Below are positions 28,055 through 36,900 of a stretch of DNA of 64,000 bases, one piece after another. This DNA comes from Brenneria izadpanahii. Lineage in GTDB: Bacteria; Pseudomonadota; Gammaproteobacteria; Enterobacterales; Enterobacteriaceae. Both the position numbers and the translations under genes were made by a program. Under the pieces are notes generated by a model. That model had not been told where the DNA came from, searched no databases, and saw nothing but the letters and a program-made list of their open reading frames with translations. Location of the stretch: the NCBI RefSeq assembly GCF_017569925.1, contig NZ_CP050854.1, forward strand, positions 1,922,001-1,986,000, read 5' to 3'. How positions within the stretch are numbered: the first letter of the stretch is position 1; the number at the start of each line of letters is the position of its first letter.

Positions 28055-29089
28055 TTAACGGTGGGTCGTTTCGAACCCCTGCAACACGTTCACCGCGTTC
28101 ACGCCAATCTCTTCCACCGCATAACCGCCTTCCATGACGAATAGCGTCGTCATGCCCAGCGCGCCAAGCTGCTCGCCCATACGCAGGTAGTCTTGGTTTT
28201 GCAGCGTAAAGTGCGAAATGGGATCGCCCTGATAGGTATCCACGCCGAGCGACACGATTAGCACGTCCGGCGCATAGGCGCGTATCTGGCGTATAGCGCT
28301 TTGCAACGCCTGATTCCATATTCGCCAGTCACTGCCGGCGGCCAGCGGATAGTTGATGTTGTAGCCTTCTCCGACGCCCACTCCTTTTTCGTCCGCATAG
28401 CCCAGAAAGTAAGGATATTCGAAACGCGGATCGCCATGAATAGAGACGAACAGTACATCGGCGCGCTGGTAAAAAATATCCTGCGTGCCGTTGCCGTGGT
28501 GGTAATCGACATCCAGCACCGCCACTCGCCCCGCGCCCCGGTCAAGCAGCGCCTGTGCGGCGATCGCCGCGTTGTTGAAGAAACAATATCCGCCCATATA
28601 GTCCGCTGCGGCGTGATGCCCTGGCGGACGGCAAAGTGAAAACACCGCGTGGGCGCCGCGGCCGAGCTCGGCCTGTCCGCTCAACGCCACATTCGCCGAT
28701 CCGGTGATCGCCTGCCAGGTGCCGGCAGTGATTGGCGCGCTGGCGTCCAGCGAGTAATAACCAAGCTGTCCGTCGATGCTGTCCGGCGCCTTCTGGCGCA
28801 AACGGCGCACCGGCCATGCCAGCGGCAGCATGTCATGATCGCGGCCTAGCGCTTGCCATGCCTGCCAGGCGCCTTGCAGAAAACGCACAAACTCTTCGCT
28901 GTGTACGCGTAAAATCGGCTCCAGGCCGAAATCGTCGGGGGTTTTGATTTCACCCAACTCTACCTGTTTTACGCGCGCCAGAACCATGTCGGCGCGGCTG
29001 GGTTTTTCGTAACAAGGGGTAAATTCTCCCCCCATCAGCTCATACTGACCGTGATGCAGCCGGTGCGTATCGCTGTAAATCGTTAGCAT
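28055..29089 (-). CDS. Acetylpolyamine amidohydrolase (histone deacetylase family)
   Basis: A 344-residue zinc-dependent deacetylase of the HDAC superfamily. Every key residue of the Mycoplana ramosa acetylpolyamine amidohydrolase is present at the same residue number: H158/H159 (CRPPGHHA), zinc ligands D195 and H197 (VLDVDYHHGNG) and D284 (SLGVDTYQGDP), and Y323 (MEGGYAV). It should release acetate from acetylputrescine, acetylcadaverine or acetylspermidine in the cytoplasm. It is read in an operon after an APC permease (20-base gap), which supports polyamine uptake and use. GGAG lies eight bases before the ATG. Flanked by rpn fragments. Confidence 0.9.
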   Translation of the reverse strand: MLTIYSDTHRLHHGQYELMGGEFTPCYEKPSRADMVLARVKQVELGEIKTPDDFGLEPILRVHSEEFVRFLQGAWQAWQALGRDHDMLPLAWPVRRLRQKAPDSIDGQLGYYSLDASAPITAGTWQAITGSANVALSGQAELGRGAHAVFSLCRPPGHHAAADYMGGYCFFNNAAIAAQALLDRGAGRVAVLDVDYHHGNGTQDIFYQRADVLFVSIHGDPRFEYPYFLGYADEKGVGVGEGYNINYPLAAGSDWRIWNQALQSAIRQIRAYAPDVLIVSLGVDTYQGDPISHFTLQNQDYLRMGEQLGALGMTTLFVMEGGYAVEEIGVNAVNVLQGFETTHR

Positions 29090-29109
29090 TCATTTTCTCC
29101 GCAGTGAGT

Positions 29110-30501
29110 TCAAAGCGATTCGGAAAAGCTGGCTCCGGGCGCCTTGTGACGAAAGCCGTGCGTTTGCACCATCAGGTAGATAATGCCCGCCGCGAACCAG
29201 CTCAGACCGATGATTAGCGTCATCCCCGATAGGCTGGTCCACAGCCATAGCGTCATGCCCATGCCAATGGCGGGGATCGCGCCATAGAGCAGCAGGTCGC
29301 GCGCGCTGCGGCGTTTTTCCACTATCAGATAGCTGCGGATCACCGCCAGATTGACGGCGGAAAAGGCCACCAGCGCGCCGAAGCTGATCATCGAAGCCAG
29401 CGTGGTCAGGCTGAGCACTATCGCCAGCAGGGAAATCAGCGACACCACCAGGATGGCGCCCACCGGGGTGCTAAAACGCGCCGACAGGATGCCAAACAGC
29501 GGCTTTGGCAAAATGCCGTCGCGACCCATACTAAAGAGTATGCGGGAAACGGACGCCTGGGAGGCCAACGCCGAGCCAATCGACCCGGCGACATAAGCCG
29601 CTGTGAACAGGCTGCTCAGCAATGCTCCGCCCGCAGTGCCCATCACTTCGGTGGCGGCGGATTCGGCATCTTTGAAAACGCTGCCGGGAAACACCAGTTG
29701 GCTGACTACCGCCAGCGCGGTGAACAACACCCCGGCGACCAGCGTGGTGATCACGATAGCGCGCGGAATATCACGCTGCGGCTGGTGGGTCTCTTCCGCC
29801 AGCGTCGATACCGCATCAAAGCCGAGAAACGACAGACACAGCACCGCCGCGCCGGCCATCAGCGGCGCAAAGCCGGGCTGACTGCCATCGCCGACGAAAG
29901 GCGCGCTGAAATCCAGCGCCGGCATAGCGTACAGGTGACGGACGGACATCGCGACAAACACCACAATAAACAGGATCTGCGCGCCAACGATAATATTGCT
30001 CATGCCGGACACCGAATTAATACCGATCACATTCAGTACGGTGACCAGCGCTATCGCCGTCACCACGAATACCCAGGCGGGCACCATAGGGAAAGCGATA
30101 TTGAGAAACAGGCCGATCAGCAGATAGTTGATCATCGGCAGGAACAGATAATCCAGCAGCAGCGACCAACCGGTGAGAAAGCCAATCCCCGGCCCGAAGC
30201 TGAGACTGGTATAAGAATAAGCGGAGCCGGCGATAGGGTGCTTTCTCACCATGAAGCCATACGACAGCGCGGTGAACAGCATGGCGGCCAGCGTAATCAG
30301 ATAGGCGCTGGCGGTGCGTCCGCCGGTTATCTCCGTCACTACGCCATAGGTGGTGAACATCGTCAGCGGCACCATGTACACCAGGCCGAAAAACACCAGC
30401 GCGGGCAGTCCCAGAACGCGGCGCAGATGCGGCGTTTGAGCGGTATCCGGCTCATGACCGCTTGCGGCCGCTTTGTTATTTACTGCCGATTGACTACACA
30501 T
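29110..30501 (-). CDS. APC family amino acid/polyamine permease (PuuP-like)
   Basis: A 463-residue inner-membrane transporter with about 12 hydrophobic segments. It has the APC signature GLVYMVPLTMFTTYGVVTEITGG in the first helix and FLGFDAVSTLAEETHQPQRDIPRAI in the sixth-seventh region. The closest family I recognise is the putrescine importer PuuP group. The downstream acetylpolyamine amidohydrolase suggests uptake of putrescine, cadaverine or their acetyl forms; the actual substrate is inferred. The ATG at 30,501 has AAGGA eight bases upstream; the frame remains open to 30,585. Confidence 0.85.
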   Translation of the reverse strand: MCSQSAVNNKAAASGHEPDTAQTPHLRRVLGLPALVFFGLVYMVPLTMFTTYGVVTEITGGRTASAYLITLAAMLFTALSYGFMVRKHPIAGSAYSYTSLSFGPGIGFLTGWSLLLDYLFLPMINYLLIGLFLNIAFPMVPAWVFVVTAIALVTVLNVIGINSVSGMSNIIVGAQILFIVVFVAMSVRHLYAMPALDFSAPFVGDGSQPGFAPLMAGAAVLCLSFLGFDAVSTLAEETHQPQRDIPRAIVITTLVAGVLFTALAVVSQLVFPGSVFKDAESAATEVMGTAGGALLSSLFTAAYVAGSIGSALASQASVSRILFSMGRDGILPKPLFGILSARFSTPVGAILVVSLISLLAIVLSLTTLASMISFGALVAFSAVNLAVIRSYLIVEKRRSARDLLLYGAIPAIGMGMTLWLWTSLSGMTLIIGLSWFAAGIIYLMVQTHGFRHKAPGASFSESL

Positions 30502-31201
30502 AAATTCATCCTTCTTAACCCTATGGATGCCTCTCTCTTTAGCGTCGGAGAGGCCGACCGATTGATAATTTTCTATCCTAACCAAGGCGGGCGGCGGGCG
30601 GATAATAGGAAATCCTTACGGTTGGGGGCTGTAATTCTTTTGCAAAACAAATGGTAGTGTTAATTTAAACGGAGGATAGGCGGTCTCATCTATAACGGGA
30701 TTTAATGCTAATCCATCTAATTTATGGCGGTTGATAGCCGTAAGGCAAAATCCCAGGTAACGCTAATTCATCCAATATCTATGATGTTGGTGATTTGCCT
30801 ATTTGGGCTGTCGCTGGAAAGAGGTTTTTGCGCTTTGGGTAAGCGTGTAAACGTCATTTTTCTGCGCAGCGCATTCACACTTCTTCTTCTGCCACTTCCC
30901 TGTTGATGATAACGCGCTAAGATAACGGGCCATCGCCATCATATATCCACAGCGATAGTTTTATTTTCCCGACCCGCTTTCATCTTTTTTATGGGATAAA
31001 TAACGTGTATTGGTAATAGGTCTGCGTTGTCGGGGGCTATGGCGATTGCCGTTTTACGTCATGGCGATAGCAGGTGTTCAACCACGCCGATGTCGGCATA
31101 CCTTAATTAGCCTTCCTTTTCTTGCGCTATTCAAGCGATTGGCAACCCTCATCAAAAGCATAATAGTGACGATAACATTATCATCGTAGGTATTTGTCAC
31201 T
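30502..31201. other. 700-base region upstream of fliA
   Basis: No convincing gene. It holds the promoter of the leftward permease gene, the fifth rpn leader copy and, in its last 150 bases, the promoter region of fliA. A short dyad, ACGATAACATTATCATCGT (31,170-31,188), lies about 15 bases before the fliA start. FlhDC control is expected from E. coli but I cannot point to the boxes. Confidence 0.5.
30857..30942 (+). repeat. rpn upstream repeat, copy E (remnant)
   Basis: Fifth copy of the rpn leader: TTTTCTGCGCAGCGCATTCACACTTCTTC-like start, CCACTTCCCTGTTGATGATAACGCGCTAAG, then GGGCCATCGCCATCATA. It is not followed by an rpn start codon. With copy D it brackets the permease-amidohydrolase module. 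Confidence 0.65.
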
Positions 31202-31924
31202 GTGAGCGATCTGTATACCGCCGAAGGCACAATGGATAAAAGCGCGCTTTGGAAGCGCTATGTCCCTTTAGTACGCCATGAAGCATTGCGGCTACAGGTT
31301 CGTCTTCCTGCGAGCGTTGAACTCGATGATCTGTTGCAGGCCGGCGGTATCGGTTTGCTCAGCGCCGTTGAGCGCTACGATTCGTTGCAAGGTACGGCGT
31401 TTACCACCTATGCCGTTCAACGGATACGTGGCGCAATGCTGGACGAGTTACGCAGCCGCGACTGGGCTCCGCGCAGCGTGCGGCGTAACGCGCGGGAAGT
31501 GGCACAAGCGATGCAGCAGGCTGAACAACAGCTTGGCCGGGCTCCAACTGAACAGGAAGTTGCGCACGCTCTGAATATTACGCTGGAAGATTATCGTCAG
31601 ATTTTGCTGGATACCAATAATAGCCAGCTTTTTTCTTACGATGAATGGCGTGAAGAGCATGGCGATAGCGCAGAAGCATTGTTGGAGGGCAGCGAAGATT
31701 CCAATCCATTGCATCAACTGATGGAAGGTAATTTACGCCATCGGGTCATGGAGGCGATAGAAAACCTGCCCGAGCGCGAGAAGCTGGTGTTAACGCTTTA
31801 TTATCAGGAAGAGCTGAATTTAAAAGAGATCGGCGCTGTTCTGGAAGTAGGCGAGTCACGGGTCAGTCAGTTGCATAGCCAGGCGATAAAGCGCCTGCGC
31901 GTGAAATTAATGAATGACGTTTAA
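31202..31924 (+). CDS. fliA: Flagellar sigma factor FliA (sigma-28)
   Basis: FliA, 240 residues, directs RNA polymerase to class 3 flagellar promoters such as those seen here before fliC and fliD. Region 2 shows YVPLVRHEALRLQVRLPASVELDDLLQAGGIGLL and TTYAVQRIRGAMLDELRSRDWAPRSVRR. Region 4 shows LPEREKLVLTLYYQEELNLKEIGAVLEVGESRVSQLHSQAIKRLR. It starts at GTG, as in E. coli. It is followed by fliZ and is separated from fliC by the accessory region. Confidence 0.97.
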   Translation: MSDLYTAEGTMDKSALWKRYVPLVRHEALRLQVRLPASVELDDLLQAGGIGLLSAVERYDSLQGTAFTTYAVQRIRGAMLDELRSRDWAPRSVRRNAREVAQAMQQAEQQLGRAPTEQEVAHALNITLEDYRQILLDTNNSQLFSYDEWREEHGDSAEALLEGSEDSNPLHQLMEGNLRHRVMEAIENLPEREKLVLTLYYQEELNLKEIGAVLEVGESRVSQLHSQAIKRLRVKLMNDV

Positions 31925-31998
31925 ATTTGTTCGCGCAGGAATAATGTTATCTCGGTATACCCATCTTATGGGGTATATTATTGTCATGGAATGGATTC

Positions 31999-32511
31999 AT
32001 GTCTCAATCAACCCGGAAGAAACAACGCCTTAGTCGTTATCTGAAAGATTTTAAACATAAGCAAACCCATTGTTCTCACTGTCGTAAAGAGCTTGATCGT
32101 GTTTCATTGGCATTCCGTCAGCAGCTGGTTAATAAAAAAACAATCGGCGGCATCGACGACCTGATTGATGATAATACATGGTCAAACATTCAACAGGATT
32201 TCGTTCCGCTTTGCCGCTTCTGTAGCGAAATAATATGTAATACTCACGCCAACTATTTCGATATCAAAGCTTTTACCCAATATCTGATCGAACAGACGGA
32301 AATCAGGCATAGCACGATGCGTGAATATGTTATTCGATTGCGGCGGTTGGATGAATTGCTGGCGGCGAAAAAGCATCCAAAGGAAGACTTCGCCATTGAT
32401 AACATCCAGCAGCATATTTACGATTATCTCCCCGATATTAAACCTGATATCTACAGAAGCGCGTTGCGAAAATATGATCAGTATCTGGATTGGTATAAAT
32501 ACTACCGATAA
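31999..32511 (+). CDS. fliZ: Flagella biosynthesis regulatory protein FliZ
   Basis: FliZ, 170 residues, is a DNA-binding regulator related to phage integrases. It favours flagellar expression and antagonises sigma-S promoters in E. coli and Salmonella. Conserved parts are RLSRYLKDFKHKQTHCSHCRKELDRV near the start and LCRFCSEI, QYLIEQTEIRHSTMREYVIRLRRLDELL further on. The CxxC pairs (CSHC, CRFC) are typical. I chose the ATG at 31,999; the frame opens at a TTG six codons earlier. It probably shares the fliA transcript. Confidence 0.9.
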   Translation: MSQSTRKKQRLSRYLKDFKHKQTHCSHCRKELDRVSLAFRQQLVNKKTIGGIDDLIDDNTWSNIQQDFVPLCRFCSEIICNTHANYFDIKAFTQYLIEQTEIRHSTMREYVIRLRRLDELLAAKKHPKEDFAIDNIQQHIYDYLPDIKPDIYRSALRKYDQYLDWYKYYR

Positions 32512-33131
32512 CATGCCGTTTTTATTTTTTCTGGGTTAGTTACCTCTGTTTTACTTTGAAAAAGCGCGCCGGAGAGGGATTGCTCTGGTTGTTGCTATTG
32601 GCAACGCGAGTGATATGAGTTCCGGCAAATAATAAGATCTCAAGCATATGTAAAAATTATACCTGTGTAAAAAAACTTGCAAAGTAGAGGCAAAGTATTG
32701 CACTGTCATACTACTGCAATCATCCGGCACTAATTTTTTAGTCTGATGACTAGCGGTAGTTCTTAATATGGTCAATCATTATTCATAGGAATAGTTGTTG
32801 TCACAGTGAGGAACGCGGATGGTAGTGTCCTTTTTGGGACTAAGTAGTCAAAATCAATATCCTTGTCTACGGACTCGCCGATGCGAGGGATTTCCCCGCC
32901 ACCAATTTCCAACACTGCGCCACTCGTTGTTAACCCCACTTTCTCTCTTATCTGTTCGGTCTGTTTACTCCTCGTTAATTACTCTGCCCATCCGGTGTTT
33001 ATGTTATTCCGGCTTGAGCGTTATTTATTCTGTTCTTCATCGGCTTAATAAGGAAGCCAAACCTCGTTGTGAGTGAAACGTCACGCGCTGCCAGGCAGTG
33101 CGGTAAGTGAAACAAACTGTAAGGTGCCACT
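32512..33131. other. 620-base fliZ-phoH intergenic region
   Basis: No supported gene in either strand; open frames here are short and have no recognisable sequence. The region probably contains the phoH promoter and leader. A possible Pho box is listed separately. The cystine transporter gene that follows fliZ in E. coli is absent. Confidence 0.5.
32703..32720 (+). promoter_or_regulatory. Possible Pho box (PhoB site)
   Basis: CTGTCAT, four bases, CTGCAAT resembles the PhoB consensus of two CTGTCAT units with a 4-base spacer (7/7 and 5/7 matches). E. coli phoH is under PhoB control. Here the site is 410 bases before the phoH start, so a long leader or a distant promoter would be needed. Confidence 0.35.
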
Positions 33132-33920
33132 ATGGGAAGACAAAAAGCAGTGATCAAAGCACGTCGTGAAGCGAAACGCGTTATTAGACGTGAGTCGCGT
33201 AGTCATCGTCAGCGTGAGGAAGAATCGGTCACTTCTCTGGTACAAATGGGCGGGATTGAATCGATAGGGATGGCGCGGGAAAATCGCGACACCTCGATCA
33301 TTGAAGCCAGAACAGCCGCCCAGGAGCATTACTTGTCTGCAATAGAGAATAAACAGTTAATCTTTGCCACCGGTGAGGCGGGTTGTGGCAAAACGTTTCT
33401 AAGTGCGGCCAAAGCGGCGGAAGCACTTATTCATAAAGAGGTCGATCGTATTATTGTGACCAGGCCGGTATTGCAGGCCGATGAGGATTTGGGCTTTTTA
33501 CCTGGCGATATAGCCGAGAAATTTGCGCCTTATTTTCGTCCGGTTTATGACGTGCTGTTACGGCGATTAGGCGCGTCGTTTATGCAGTATTGTTTGCGGC
33601 CGGAAATAGCCAAAGTGGAAATCGCGCCATTTGCCTATATGCGCGGTCGGACATTTGAAAACGCGGTGGTAATTCTGGATGAAGCCCAGAATGTGACGGT
33701 TAACCAGATGAAGATGTTCCTTACTCGTCTGGGTGAAAATGTGACGGTAATCGTGAATGGCGATATCACTCAGTGTGATTTACCCAGAGGGGTTAAATCC
33801 GGGCTGCGTGATGCGCTGGAGCGTTTTACGGAGGATGACATGATTGGCGTCGTGTCGTTCGGTAAAGAGGATTGTGTGCGCTCGGAACTGTGCCAGCGTA
33901 CGCTCATTGCGTATGGATAA
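33132..33920 (+). CDS. phoH: PhoH family phosphate-starvation ATPase
   Basis: A 262-residue cytoplasmic P-loop ATPase of the PhoH family. The Walker A motif is FATGEAGCGKTFLSAAKA and Walker B is AVVILDEAQNVT. The N-terminal MGRQKAVIKARREAKRVIRRESRSHRQREEE and the whole core match E. coli PhoH closely. E. coli PhoH is annotated longer (354 residues) at its N-terminus, and the present start corresponds to the conserved part. ATP binding is established for the family; its cellular role is not well defined. Confidence 0.93.
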   Translation: MGRQKAVIKARREAKRVIRRESRSHRQREEESVTSLVQMGGIESIGMARENRDTSIIEARTAAQEHYLSAIENKQLIFATGEAGCGKTFLSAAKAAEALIHKEVDRIIVTRPVLQADEDLGFLPGDIAEKFAPYFRPVYDVLLRRLGASFMQYCLRPEIAKVEIAPFAYMRGRTFENAVVILDEAQNVTVNQMKMFLTRLGENVTVIVNGDITQCDLPRGVKSGLRDALERFTEDDMIGVVSFGKEDCVRSELCQRTLIAYG

Positions 33921-34004
33921 TAGTTAAAAACCCAAAAACACAGGGAGTGTTTTTCAACGTTGCGCAGCAACGGCCCGAAGGGGGCGGGCAGGATAGCCCG
34001 CCAT

Positions 34005-34033
34005 AAAAAAACGCCGCGAAAGCGGCGTTTTTT
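34005..34033. terminator. Bidirectional terminator between phoH and rplY
   Basis: ACGCCGC, loop GAAA, GCGGCGT, with an A run on the left and a T run on the right. It ends both phoH (rightward) and rplY (leftward). A second GC-rich hairpin (GGCGGGC/GCCCGCC, 33,983-34,002) lies just before it. Confidence 0.92.
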
Positions 34034-34064
34034 CTCCCGGCGTCCCGGAATGACTTCGGCGTGA

Positions 34065-34349
34065 TTAAGCGCGGACGAAGTCGATATGAGTCAGCTTGGG
34101 CTTGAACGGATGACGTTGTACAGCCTGAACTTTAGCTTTGACTTCTTTGCCATCGATGGACAGAATCACCACTTCACCGTAGAAACCGTCTTTCAGTTCC
34201 TGGTTTTTTACTACATCGTGATCCAGTTCGATAGCAATCGGCGCTTCCGAACCACCGTAAACGATGGCTGGGAATTTACCAGCATGACGCAGGCGGCGGC
34301 TCGCACCCTTACCCTGATCTTTACGTGCTTCTGCTTTGATAGTAATCAT
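34065..34349 (-). CDS. rplY: 50S ribosomal protein L25
   Basis: L25, 94 residues, binds 5S rRNA in the large subunit. It is the short enterobacterial form, without the CTC extension. Sequence from [33 protein letters not shown] to [10 protein letters not shown] matches E. coli almost throughout. It is a single-gene unit next to radD, as in E. coli. Confidence 0.98.
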   Translation of the reverse strand: MITIKAEARKDQGKGASRRLRHAGKFPAIVYGGSEAPIAIELDHDVVKNQELKDGFYGEVVILSIDGKEVKAKVQAVQRHPFKPKLTHIDFVRA

Positions 34350-34486
34350 TTTTTACTCTACTTAATATAAGTAATCCTGCTACAGGCGACCCAGCAGCAA
34401 GTTGGGTTATTCAGCTTCTGCGGTGCAAAAGCGGACGGAATTCTAACGGAATATGGTTCGCCGGGCAAATAAAACCGAGAAATAAG

Positions 34487-36247
34487 TTATCCCCGCAGCT
34501 CGTTTGCCCGCCGGAAACGGCCTTGATAATCGAATATTTTTTCCCGCAGCTGCCAGAATTTTCCCTGACGACGCGCCACAACAAAGTCTGGCGCCCGTAA
34601 CAGATGTTGCTGCGCCGGAATATCCGCGGCATTTTGCCAGACGAAGGGAACACCGGGCGCCCGTTGATGAATGCGTAAGAAATTTAGCTGGAATACGTGG
34701 CGTTGGGCGGGCGTTTGCAGGCGAAAACGTTCGCTTACGTCTGCGCCGTCCTCGTCATAGTAGGTAATGTTAAGCCATTCCCCTTTGGCATCCCGGCCCG
34801 GCGTCAGGCTCATTCCGCTACAGCGCAGCACCAGCGCATCTTTTAGTCTTAATGCCGCTTTCAGCATGTCGTCCGGATCGACGAGTACGTTTTCGCACTG
34901 ATGGCAGCGCCGTGCGGCAATGTCGTTTTCCGCGCCGCAGTGAGGGCAGGTTTTAAAGCGAAAGCGGAAGTCACATTGTCGGCGCTGGCCGTCGTCCTGC
35001 ATTTCCCATCCTTGACAGCGCCGGCCGTAATGTTCGATTACGCTGCCGTCCGCAGCGGTTTTTCCCCAGAAAAGATTGGCAAAACCGCATTGCGGGCAAA
35101 AAACCTGTACCGGTTGACTGTCGCCGTGAGGTTTGCTTCTGCCGACTTCGGGCGTATAGAGATCGTGGGGGTTTCCTGCATAATCCAGGATCAGACACGA
35201 GGTTTTGCCGGGAAACAGACGTAAGCCGCGACCAACGATCTGTTGATATAAGCTTACGGATTCGGTCGGGCGCAAGATGGCAATCAGGTCAACGTGCGGC
35301 GCGTCAAAACCGGTCGTCAGGACGGCGACGTTGACCAGATAGCGTAAGCGTTGCTGTTTAAAGGCGTCGATAAGCGCGTCGCGCTCTGTCGTCGGCGTGT
35401 CGGCGCTCACCAGCGCCGCTTGACCTTCCGGCAGCAGCCGATGAATTTCACCGGCATGTTCAACCGTGGCCGCGAAAATCATCACGCCCCGGCGCGTCTG
35501 GGCATAGTCGACTATCTGACTGACGATGTGCGGCGTAATACGCTGTTGGCGCTTTAACTCACGATTAAGGTCAATCTCGCTGAACAGGCCGTTGCTTCTG
35601 GCCGCCAGTTTGCTGAAGTCATATTTTACCACGGGCATATCCAGCCGCTCCGGCGGCGCCAGAAACCCGTGTTTGATCATATAGCGTAGCGGCAGCTCAT
35701 AGATACAATCGCGGAACAGGCAGCGTTCATCACCGCGAATCATACCGTGATAGTGATACTGATAAATCCAGCCTTTCCCCAGACGATAGGGCGTCGCCGT
35801 CAGTCCCAGCAGGCGCAGTTGCGGATTGGTTTGCTGCAGGTGTTGGATAATCTGCTGGTATTGGCTGTCGTCGGCATCGTTGATGCGGTGGCATTCATCA
35901 ATGATCAGCAATGAAAACGCCTGTTCGAATTGCGCCAGATTGCGGGCGACGGACTGAACGCTGCCAAACACCACCTTTCCTTGACTTTGCCGCTGCTGTA
36001 GCCCGGCGGCGAAAATATCCGCTTCAAGCCCCCAGGCGCAGTATTTGGCGTGGTTCTGCGCCACCAGCTCTTTGACATGCGCCAGTACCAGCACGCGGCC
36101 GCGGGCGAGTTTGGCCAATTCGGCAATGACCAGACTTTTTCCCGCTCCCGTCGGTAGCACAATGACCGCCGGTTGGGTATGGCGGCGAAAATATTCAAGC
36201 GTTGCGGATACTGCCTCACGTTGGTAAGGGCGTAAGGTAAAAGGCAT
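34487..36247 (-). CDS. radD: DNA repair helicase-like ATPase RadD (YejH)
   Basis: RadD, 586 residues, is a superfamily 2 helicase-like protein that interacts with SSB and aids recombination repair. Motifs: LRPYQREAV (Q region), [18 protein letters not shown] (Walker A), [12 protein letters not shown] (DECH box), [12 protein letters not shown] (motif III), and the helicase C-terminal domain ending [15 protein letters not shown]-terminal zinc-finger region has CPHCG and CHQC pairs. Length equals the E. coli protein. It follows the yecH-like gene by three bases on the same strand. Confidence 0.96.
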   Translation of the reverse strand: MPFTLRPYQREAVSATLEYFRRHTQPAVIVLPTGAGKSLVIAELAKLARGRVLVLAHVKELVAQNHAKYCAWGLEADIFAAGLQQRQSQGKVVFGSVQSVARNLAQFEQAFSLLIIDECHRINDADDSQYQQIIQHLQQTNPQLRLLGLTATPYRLGKGWIYQYHYHGMIRGDERCLFRDCIYELPLRYMIKHGFLAPPERLDMPVVKYDFSKLAARSNGLFSEIDLNRELKRQQRITPHIVSQIVDYAQTRRGVMIFAATVEHAGEIHRLLPEGQAALVSADTPTTERDALIDAFKQQRLRYLVNVAVLTTGFDAPHVDLIAILRPTESVSLYQQIVGRGLRLFPGKTSCLILDYAGNPHDLYTPEVGRSKPHGDSQPVQVFCPQCGFANLFWGKTAADGSVIEHYGRRCQGWEMQDDGQRRQCDFRFRFKTCPHCGAENDIAARRCHQCENVLVDPDDMLKAALRLKDALVLRCSGMSLTPGRDAKGEWLNITYYDEDGADVSERFRLQTPAQRHVFQLNFLRIHQRAPGVPFVWQNAADIPAQQHLLRAPDFVVARRQGKFWQLREKIFDYQGRFRRANELRG

Positions 36248-36250
36248 AAC

Positions 36251-36490
36251 TCAGTGCTGACAAATTTTACTGGCGCTGGTGGTGAAACCGGCTTCAAGCG
36301 GAATAAATTTGCCCCGATCGGCGAGAAACTGAACCAGCGCCGCTGCCGTCATGTCTGAGGCCGAGCAGGTGTGGAAACGGGCATCATGGCCGAAACGCTT
36401 TTCAATAGCGGCAATTAGCTGCTCAGTAGTAAAAGACCCGCCGGCGTCGACCATCATTTGCAAAACTTCATGACCGTGGATAGAAGACAT
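36251..36490 (-). CDS. yecH: YecH family metal-binding protein (DUF2492)
   Basis: A 79-residue protein of the YecH/DUF2492 family. The family residues are visible: SIHGHEVLQMM, ARFHTCSASDMTAAALVQFL and GKFIPLEAGFTTSASKICQH, with His and Cys residues proposed to bind metal. Its function is not known. It sits just upstream of radD and is probably in the same transcript. E. coli yecH lies elsewhere, so the location is not syntenic. Confidence 0.85.
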   Translation of the reverse strand: MSSIHGHEVLQMMVDAGGSFTTEQLIAAIEKRFGHDARFHTCSASDMTAAALVQFLADRGKFIPLEAGFTTSASKICQH

Positions 36491-36900
36491 TTCTTAGGCT
36501 CTCAAGGTAAACGATTAACGTATTATGCCCCTTGATCATATCCGGCGCGAGGGAGGCTAGCGATATATTCGCAGATACCGTGCTAACCGACCGTAGTCAA
36601 AACGTTTCCCTCGGTCATGATCTTCACTCCCTTGCTTTTACTTCCGAGCATTCCCGCTTACCGCGCGCGGACGACGGGGATGTATACATGTGGAAGACAA
36701 GGAGAGTTTTCGGCCAGGATAACGGAGATTGCCGGGATGACAAAAAACCGTGAATTCTAGGATGTCGGCCAAAGCCCCGTTATACTGAATCATTCCGGCG
36801 GCGGTTTACGCTGATCTTCTTCATCTTCATGAGTCTTGGCGCGTTGGCGTATCGCCCTACGTGTATCGGGTTCGTGGTTTAAAAAGGCAGTTGGTTTGTA
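36491..36900. other. 410-base yecH-rsuA divergent intergenic region
   Basis: Promoter region for the leftward yecH-radD pair and the rightward rsuA-bcr pair. No supported gene. A hydrophilic minus-strand frame near 36,790-36,880 has no start codon. Nothing else is recognisable. Confidence 0.4.

Noticed and set aside
29698..30657. Long plus-strand open frame (319 codons) opposite the permease gene
   Set aside because: It is the antisense of a clear membrane transporter; the protein is rich in H, Q and R with no recognisable domain.
30724..30906. 60-codon plus-strand frame upstream of fliA
   Set aside because: It runs into the rpn leader remnant, has no recognisable homologue, and its start lacks a ribosome binding site.
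31168..31175. GACGATAA before fliA, 7 of 8 match to the sigma-28 -10 element
   Set aside because: No TAAA-type -35 element lies at the required distance, so I do not claim a sigma-28 promoter for fliA itself.
32819..33076. 85-codon plus-strand frame before phoH
   Set aside because: No ribosome binding site, no family resemblance, and odd composition rich in S, R and C.
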